Made by a program: the position numbers and the translations under genes | From: Bromus sterilis | Lineage: Eukaryota > Streptophyta > Magnoliopsida > Poales > Poaceae | Assembly: GCA_950022295.1 (NCBI GenBank) | Contig: OX465595.1 | Location: 73,864,770 to 73,928,769, forward strand | DNA: 64,000 bases | Direction of reading: 5' to 3' | Notes under the pieces: generated by a model | Told to the model about the DNA's origin: nothing | What the model saw: the letters and a program-made list of their open reading frames with translations, nothing else | The model's database searches: none | Part shown: piece after piece, positions 56,791 to 64,000 of the stretch | Position numbering within the stretch: the first letter of the stretch is position 1 | Layout of the letters: every line of letters begins with the position of its first letter

Positions 56791-59675
56791 TTGATCTTCT
56801 GCTTTAAGCCTAGCTAATGGCTCTAAAGAAGCGCTTTCGGGAGGCAGCCCGCAACGAATGTAGGTTTTTCTTTTAGCTTTTCTTCTGTTCTTAGTGGTCT
56901 TGATGATTGTTACTACTGTAGCAACATCATTGTATGTTTAATTTTCAAGCTTTGTGCCAAGTTTAGCCTCAGATTGCAAGAAGGGTCAAAAGTTGGTACA
57001 TGCTGTCTAGAAAAAGATTCTGTCTGCTTGACGGAAAAATTCGGGATTAATCACCAGATCATCTTTTTGATCTGAATTTTTTTGAAAGAATGCTCCATAC
57101 AATTACATTTCAGGCGTCTGTTTAGAGTTTTTTTTTATTTGAGTTGCAGAAGTATCCCTAAAAAATTATTTACTACCTGCTGGTCTTTTTTTCACAGATT
57201 CTGTCCTGTTTTGCCTTTTCTTCGTTTTGCAAACCTTAAGCTTGCTTTTTCTTTGCAAAAACCTTTTGGCAATATTGAGAAACAGTAGATCTTCAAGAAT
57301 ATCCTTATTTCCAGTAGAGGAAAAATTATTTTAGTAGGGCACTAACCTCTCTAATCAGTCTACAATGAGTTATGTATGAAGGGAGTTTTCAAGTGGGCGA
57401 TGGAAGATGATGAAAGAAGATCTTGGAGTGTCAAACGCTCAAGCTTGGGGATGCCCATGTGCACCCCCAATAAATATTCAAGGAGACTCCAGCGTCTAAG
57501 CTTGGGGATGCCCCCGTGCATCCCCTTCTTCATCAACAATTATCAGTTCGTCCCTCGTTGCACTATATTTTTATCACTTCATGCGTTGTGTGCTATCCTT
57601 GGAGCGTCTCGCTCTTTACTTTTCTAATCTTGTTTTTGCTTTGTTTGCTGTAGTAACAAGTTAGACCCCAGCTTACTCTTTTTTGTGGGAGAGATACATG
57701 CTCCGCTTGAACTAGAACTCCTCATAGGATTTGCATGCTTATTCTTTTAGCTGTGAGTTGTTCTTTTTCTTTTCTTAGCTGCTGCTCTGTTTAGTTGTAG
57801 TGCTTTAGTCTTTCTAGAGCTTTTCTTTTGTTTTAGGTTGAACTTTCTATAGGTTGCATGTTTTATCTTGTTAGAGAGTTTGCCTGTTGCACTGAGTTTT
57901 GTGCCTTGACTAGAAGTAGGTAGTTGAAGTTGCTATTCTCTTTGTAGTAGTAACTTGCAATAGTTTTGAGGAATTGACTAGAGTAATGTTTGAACTTTTG
58001 GTGTCAAGAGCTCGAGCCTATTAGTGATAGATGTCGTATTTTGGGCAATCAGTGTGTTTTTCGAAAACCAAAAACCCCTGTTGAGAACTCTAGGTACTAG
58101 ATGGATCACTAACCTCTGGAGGGTTCGAATATTAGAGTACACTCACGTACCATGAGTCGAGGATGCACAAGGATAACCAAACCCCCATACACTCCTCCTC
58201 GGGGTACTTGTCTCTTTGTGAACCTCCTTATTAGATTAAGAGTTACCGATAATAAGTGCATGAGTTCTTCGGACTAATGTGAGTATTCGAAAGTTGACAC
58301 TTCCACCCACCTATACTTTTTCTAGCCTCTTCAGTACCGTGCATTGCCCTTTCTCACCTTGAGAGTTGGCGCATACTTCGCTGGTGCATCCAAACCCTTG
58401 GCACGATACACTCTGTCATCATAAGCCTCCTTATATCTTTCCTCAAAACAGCCACCATACCTACCTACAAGGCATTTCCATAGGCTTTCCGAGATACATT
58501 GCCATGCAACATCCACCTTCTCATGACTTGATCTTCATGTCATACATGCTACGTGCTTGATCGATGAGTCGCATGCTAGTTGGGCCTTGCCCTAATCATT
58601 GCTACATGACGCGCTAGTATCATTGCATATCCTGCTATCCTGGCAGAGGCATACATTTGCATCATGATAGTTATATCTTCTTTATGTGAGTACTTTTGTA
58701 AAGTTTGAAAGATCTCCTATATTCTTTTAAAATATAGAGTGTTGCCCCTAAAGTGAGGAAAAGATCCCAAAGAGTACAAAATCAAAAGATCCCAAAGAGG
58801 ACAAATGAGAGTTAAATAGAAAGAGCCATTGAGGCCACCAAAAAAATACAAAAAAATAGAAAAAAGAGAAAAAGAAAAATATAAAGAGAGAAGGGGGCAC
58901 ACTACTATTCCTTTTGAGAGATCCACACTAGTACTTCATCCTCTATCCCTTGTACTCCATAGAGATCATCATCATGCATATAGCTATGTGGGGACCTTCA
59001 CACTATAGAACTTGGCTTGTATATTCCAATGATGAGCCTCCTCAAACGAGCTCTAGGTCTTCTTGAGCAAGCAAGTTAGATGCACCCACACTAGTTTCCT
59101 GGGAGAGCTTTTAGCTCACATGTGCATCCTTTGCATGGCAATCCCTACTCCTCACACCATATCTATCATATGGCCTTCTCTCGCCTATGATTGTCCTCAT
59201 TGATGTGAGCCTTTCACACATTTTTGTCTTCCTCCTCCACCTTCTTTCTGTTTTTCCTTTTAGGTGTCAACTTTCTTGCTCACGCTCATCCATTGCATGA
59301 GTGCTCAAAATATCGAAAAGGAGTGGATCATTTTGACTTGTACCTGCCTAGTGGTCTGGGGACGAGTCAAGATAAGAATCCAAAGGAGACCAAGTGTGAA
59401 ACTGTAGTAGATAGTTGTTCTCAACAACCTTTTTTCTCTATTTTTCTCAGTCCCCTGCTTGCACGCAAACACCATATGGAGACATTCGAGTCATGGAGAG
59501 CGAGAGCTCTTGCACCTTTTATTCTTTTGTTGCTTGTGTCAATGCTAATATAGACTCTTTCTTGTTAAGACTTGAATTGAATGCTTTGATTGCTTTACTT
59601 AAAAGTCCTTATATGGTTGTGTGGAATGTCACCACAGAAATTATGCTTGTTATCATTTACGTACTCGAGGACGAG
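56791..59675 (+). other. Non-coding filler of the non-autonomous element
   Basis: About 2.9 kb without a convincing ORF. AAGCTTGGGGATGCCC occurs at 57440-57455 and 57500-57515, close to the polypurine tract sequence found again at 59683. A long purine-rich run lies at about 58770-58905. Other stretches are T-rich. I see no pol homology. Confidence 0.65.
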
Positions 59676-59697
59676 CAGGAATTAAGCTTGGGGATGT
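59676..59697 (+). promoter_or_regulatory. Polypurine tract of the Athila-like element
   Basis: AGGAATTAAGCTTGGGGATG immediately precedes the 3' LTR start. The AAGCTTGGGGATG core is the usual tract in Athila-type elements of grasses. Confidence 0.78.
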
Positions 59698-61320
59698 TGA
59701 TACATCCCAAACGTATCTATAATTTTTGCTTGCTCCATGCATGTTTTGTGTGACTTTGCCATGATTTTCTTGAACTTTCATACACTTCTGAGCATATTTG
59801 GACTAATATATTAACCCAGTGCACCCAGCTGCCAGTTGCTATTTTCTGCTGTTTTTTTTATTTCAGGTTTTCCGGCCATTAAAAGTGCTCCAAAAATCTG
59901 GAAAAATCGGATAAAAAATGAGCGACCTGGAAGCTTCCGGAATCACCAAGGTAGCGGAGGTGGGCCACCACCAGGAGACCAGGAGGGTCCCTGGCGCGAC
60001 CCCACCCTAGGCCGCACCAGGAGGCCTCCTGGCTGCCTGGTGGGTCCCCTCGACACCCCCTCCGCCTAAATTTATCCCTCGAGGTGGAAACCCCCCTAAT
60101 ATCGATCTCTTTTCCGCGAACTCGCCTCTGTACCGCCGTCGCCGCCGTTTCAAGATCGGGGCTGCTTGGAGAAGCTGCCCTGGCACCCTGCCGGGAGGAG
60201 GAACCCCCTCCGGGAGACCATCCATAGCCATGGAAGCCTCCCGGATGTGCCGTGAGTAGTCCCCCTTGGAACATGGGTCCGTGACCAGTAGCTATGTGAT
60301 GTACTTCTCTCTTCTTTGTGCTTCCACTTTCGAGACCTCGTGAGCTGCCTCACATGATCGAGGCACTTTTGTAATTTCTGCTGTTGCTATGCTGAGTTTG
60401 CTGGGATCTGATGGATTATGAGACTATGTTCAGATTGTGATGAGTAATATATTTGGTTCTTCTCTTTTATATTTTGTTCTTGAGTAAATTCTTGCATGTT
60501 CTCCGTTGCAGTATTTTGCTTTGGCCAAGTAGTTTGCTTGCAACTCCAAGAGGGAGCGTTATGCTTCTTTGTGGGTTCAGCCCCCTGATGTCTAGCTTGA
60601 GTGACAGAAACATGAGACTAGGGGATGTGCTGTTGCCACCAGGGATAAAACAACGGTGCTTGTACCCGCGGATGCAAGGATTGTTTACTTTACGCAAAGT
60701 TCTTTTAATGAAGATGTCTGTTGCTTTGAGTTTACACTTTGGGTGGGATTCACAACTTAATACCAGCGAGATATTCTGGATAGATATCTCAAGGTGGATG
60801 ATTCGTAGTAGATGCAGTTGGATTTCGGTCTACTTACCTTGGCGTACTGCCCATTGCTTTTGAGCCCTTCCTTTTTTGCAGCATAGTTAGCATTGCGGTG
60901 CCTTCATAATTCTGTCAATTGCCCAGCTGTGATTTGTTTACCTCGCTAGCACTTTTATCGTCTTTTGGGAGAGAGACATCACTAGTGAAAATCACGGGAC
61001 CCCGGTCCATCTTCACATTTTTGTTTACACCCTTAGTTTACTTTCATTCTTTACTTCCAGTTCCACCTTTATCTCTTGCGTTGATCCTTTGTAAACAGCA
61101 AGGCCGGAGGAATTGACAACTCCTCTGTACTCGTTGGGAGCAAAGTAATTTGTATCTATGTGCAGGTCCACGTCAAGCGCCGTGACACCTACTTGTATCT
61201 CTTGGAGTCCTACTGGTTCGATACTCAACCTTAGCATCTTTGCTAAGGGAAACTTGCTGCTACACTACATCTCACCTTCCACTTGGGGTAACTAACGAGG
61301 AGAGTTGCCACTCTGTATCG
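59698..61320 (+). repeat. 3' LTR of the non-autonomous Athila-like element
   Basis: About 1.62 kb, TGATACATCC ... CTGTATCG. The final base differs from the 5' LTR (A to G), and GATAC, the target-site duplication, follows directly. Confidence 0.88.
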
Positions 61321-61325
61321 GATAC

Positions 61326-61523
61326 ATGAAATCTTCAAATTATAGTCCATCCCCTTTGGTGTCCCAAGCTGCCACCTTTGGGATCGCCGGTTCCGGACCA
61401 TAATAGGTGCATACAACTCATAGATAGGATCAAGAAAATAAATAAACTCATGAAAACACAAGTGGTTCAGATCTTAAAACATGGCACTCGGGCCCAAAGT
61501 GACAAGCATTAAGGGCAACAAGT
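61326..61523 (-). repeat. Athila-type LTR, continuation, truncated by copia
   Basis: Resumes the LTR interrupted at 54189 (minus-strand ...CACTTTGGGCCCGAGTGCCATG ... GGATGGACTATAATTTGAAG). It is cut at 61523 by the end of the copia LTR. The rest should lie beyond the copia element, outside the window. Confidence 0.65.
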
Positions 61524-63132
61524 TGTAGGAAAGATGATAAACACCAAAGTAGATGATATAAATCATGCCCCGAACAATCTGACGAACTATTACATGATCT
61601 GTCGTGTAGTAGACCACCGGCGAGGACGACTCTCGGTTGACTTCCAGCGATGAAGTAGCACCACAGGTGTAGTGCCTCGAAGAGATTATACACGTATGGT
61701 ACAATCGATGTTCCTCCCGGGCCCCGAACCAGGCGAGCAGCGGAAGAAAGACGGATTTAGATCCCGACTCCAGCAGAGCGACGGCCTGCCTTATGGTGGA
61801 GAACTCCAGTCCAGGTGCAGACTCGAAACAAGGGGAGTCCAGTTCTAGGAAGGAGAAGGAGAGAGAGAGGAATAATTGTGTGTTGGAAAAAGGAGGGGTG
61901 TACCCCTCCTTATATAGGCCAAGGGGGTGCCATCCTCCTCCCCTACCCCATGTGGGACTAAAATCCAAAGGGGGGGAGTGCGCCGGCCTGGGGGGGGGGG
62001 ATGGGCCCCACCCTAGGCGCCAAGCCCAAGGGGGAAAATCCCCTCCTCCCCTAATGGGCCCCATAGGTCCATATAGCCTTTTTCCCATTTTTTAATTATT
62101 TTAATATGTTTAAATATATTATTCAGATAATTAAATAATTAAACATTATTAAAAAAAATTAAACTTTATTTTGAACCATTCAAAATGACCGGAACAATTT
62201 CCGTCCTCCTCCGGAACTATTCCGGTGATTTCTCCTATTTCATAGATTGATCCCGAAACTGTCCTATGCATCGATTGCCCTTAAGTGTAACACTCTAACG
62301 GTCCGGGAAACAGCAGACATGGTCGAGACTCTTCTCATTGACCAATGACTAGTTAGTTGGACCTGGTTACAATCCTTGATAGCCCCTCAGCTTCCATTGA
62401 ATGAACTTCAATCGCTTTTGGAAACCGTTAATGATACGACGTAATCCCTTTGTGCTGCGGTACTTTATTTGTCCGAGGTTCGATCGTCGGTATCCCACAT
62501 ACCGTGTTCACATCTCGTTCACAACAAACAAGTTTACTCGTCCGTGCCTATTGCATCTCCCGTGACCTAGTCACCTTCTTGCAAGCTATTGATGCAATAT
62601 CACCGAGTGGGCCCAGAGTACCTGTCCTGTTACAAGGATTGACAAATCCCGCTCTAATCTATTAACATACTCATCAACCATTTATTTCGGAATACCCAAA
62701 GTGCACCGTTATAGCCAGCATATTTCAGTCAGGCGGTGGGATACTAATCAAAGTCTCCTGATTGATGACAATTATGTATGATCATTACGGTCTAAGGACT
62801 AAGCCATACGTTACAAAGTCATCGCAACGCTGAACTATGTGACTCGATCACATTGTAATACTTTAGGTGGGTGTATGTCCATCACATCATTCCCCTAATG
62901 ACATGACCTCATTGTCAATGGACTTAAGTGTCGCCATGATCAGGAAAGCTTGATCAATCAATTGCCCAATGAGATAGTTTACCCGAGTTAAACTACGGAC
63001 CTATGTTTTATACTACACCTGTATTAGTATTTCCAAGTAATATAGTTATAGGAAAGTATAAAATGTATTATGAACAAAACGGATATGTGACAAATATCTT
63101 TATTAATTTGTCTTTAGGGCACATATCCAACA
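61524..63132 (-). repeat. copia 3' LTR
   Basis: About 1.61 kb. The minus strand starts TGTTGGATATGTGCCC at 63132 and ends CCTACA at 61524, giving a TGTTGG/CCTACA inverted repeat. A TATA box (TATATAAGG on the minus strand) is at 61908-61916, and a CT-rich downstream stretch is at about 61850-61875. Runs of G occur at about 61990-62000. The family resembles the BARE/Angela/Barbara group, but I cannot name it. Confidence 0.8.
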
Positions 63133-63147
63133 GTCTCCCACTTGCAC
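63133..63147 (-). promoter_or_regulatory. copia polypurine tract
   Basis: The minus strand reads GTGCAAGTGGGAGAC directly before the LTR start TGTTGG. This is a common tract in BARE/Angela-like copia elements. Confidence 0.78.
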
Positions 63148-63163
63148 TAGAGTACAAATTACA

Positions 63164-64000
63164 CTAGTTTACATCAGGTATGTATCTAACACAAATAGTC
63201 TCTCGGTGTTCTTCAAACTTGCCCTGTGGAAGAGGTTTAGTCATCGGGTCTGCTGCGTTCAGATCCGTATGTATCTTTTGAATCCTAGTGTGTCCATCCC
63301 GGACGTAGTCTCGCGTCACATGAAACTTTCGGAGAATGTGCTTGGCTATAGAGTGAGTTCTTGGCTCCTTTGCGTTAGCAATGGCACCCGTGTTGTCGCA
63401 GAAGATTCCCACGGGGTCAGTGCAGCAGGAAAAGACGCCAAGCTCGATCACGAACTTCTTCAGCCACATCGCCTCGTGTGACGCTTTGCAAGCGACAATA
63501 TACTTCGATTCCATTGTAGATTGGGCGACAACTGACTGTTTTCCGCTCCTCCAGCTAATTGCGCCATCGTTCAACATGAAAACATATCCCGTCTGGGATT
63601 TCGAATCATCTAGTTCTGAGCCGAGGCTTGCGTCAACGTAACCCTTTACGGTGAGCTCCTCATCAAATCCTCCATAAACGAGAAAGAGATCCTTTGTTCT
63701 TCTCAAGTACTTTAGGATGTTCTTTACTGCGGTCCAGTGAGCCATTCCCAGATTACTCTGGCAGCGATTAGTCATACTAATAGCCAGCGCTAAATCCGGC
63801 CGGGTACATAACATAGCATACATGAGAGAACCTATAGCCGAGGCATAGGGTTTTGAGGACATTTCCTCCTTCTCTTTTGCTGTGGTCGGGCACTAAGTCA
63901 CGCTTAACTTGACACCTTTTATAACTGGCAAGAGGCCTCTCTTGGAGTTATCCATACTGAATGACGTGGATGTGCCCCGGCAAATCCCATGGTCAGGGAC
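63164..64000 (-). pseudogene. pol: copia pol C-terminal part (RT end and RNase H), partial
   Basis: Minus-strand frame entering from the right edge (SMDNSKRGLLPVIKGVKL). TAG at 63893-63895 interrupts it, probably from CAG. It then continues through KPYASAIGSLMYAMLCTRPDL (end of RT), YVDASLGSELDDSKS and the RNase H segment. It ends at the stop at 63164-63166 (RYIPDVN). The RNase H motif usually written STxEAEY reads STMESKY here; the second Glu is Lys (codon at 63503-63505), a G-to-A change. Both lesions suggest inactivity. Confidence 0.88.

Larger units (their letters stand above)
54190..61320 (+). mobile_element. Non-autonomous Athila-like LTR retrotransposon
   Basis: 7.13 kb with two LTRs (54190-55809, 59698-61320), a perfect tRNA-Asp primer site, a gag-like remnant, ~3 kb of non-coding filler and an AAGCTTGGGGATG polypurine tract. 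A 5-bp target-site duplication GATAC flanks it (54185-54189 and 61321-61325). There is no protease, RT or integrase, so it depends on a related autonomous element. In the first ~235 bp the two LTRs differ at about a dozen sites, so the insertion is not very recent. Confidence 0.9.
61524..64000 (-). mobile_element. Ty1/copia element, 3' part, cut by window edge
   Basis: Minus-strand RNase H end, polypurine tract and complete 3' LTR. It inserted into the Athila LTR at 61523; the five bases there, CAAGT, are the candidate target-site duplication to look for beyond the window. Confidence 0.82.

Noticed and set aside
1..64000. CRISPR arrays, bacterial operons, rRNA or tRNA genes
   Set aside because: No spacer-repeat array, no prokaryotic gene organisation, and no cloverleaf or rRNA-like sequence recognised. 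The tRNA matches seen are short primer sites of retrotransposons.

Overview
This window is repeat-dense plant nuclear DNA. It looks like a large-genome grass, most likely Triticeae (wheat, barley or rye group). The evidence is Ty3/gypsy chromoviruses with ~4 kb LTRs, Athila-type elements with a tRNA-Asp primer site, a SIRE/Maximus-like copia element with an extra env-like ORF, another copia element, and a CACTA transposon end. I found no host gene, tRNA, rRNA or CRISPR array. Species and TE family names cannot be settled from the sequence alone.

Region 1 (1-41674) is built from one chromovirus family (Tekay/Del-like by its pol and C-terminal chromodomain). I count eight LTR copies: 3333-7370 (-), 8753-12662 (+), 12663-15656 (-), 17532-21612 (+), 21623-25551 (-), 25559-29520 (-), 34435-38382 (+) and 38501-41674 (-). 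By their U3 starts and GC-rich centres they fall into three subtypes: A (8753, 21623, 34435), B (12663, 17532, 25559, 38501) and C (3333). Between them lie gag-pol bodies: a minus-strand one cut by the left window edge, two truncated plus-strand pol pieces (7371-8752, 15657-17531) and one nearly full plus-strand gag-pol (29998-34469). Several LTRs are joined head-to-head or in tandem with only 7-118 bp between them. No simple nesting model explains this.

Region 2 (41707-50508) is a 5'-truncated SIRE/Maximus-like copia element (RT/RNase H, env-like ORF, 3' LTR). Two overlapping minus-strand Athila gag/protease fragments follow, then a second LTR of the same copia family.

Region 3 (50509-64000) starts with an unassigned AT-rich stretch that ends in a CACTA terminus at 53188. 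The CACTA end sits inside a minus-strand Athila gag. The LTR of that Athila copy is split twice. A 7.1 kb non-autonomous Athila-like element (54190-61320, target-site duplication GATAC) sits inside it, and a minus-strand copia element (LTR 61524-63132, pol to the window edge) truncates it.

Nothing here looks able to move by itself. The best-preserved gag-pol has a broken gag zinc knuckle, a frame break in a C6 run and a lost catalytic glutamate in integrase. The most unusual items are the inverted/tandem LTR cluster, an extra ~233-aa ORF upstream of gag in the first element, a set of perfect palindromes kept in all LTR subtypes, and a 37-codon ORF open in all four B-type LTRs.
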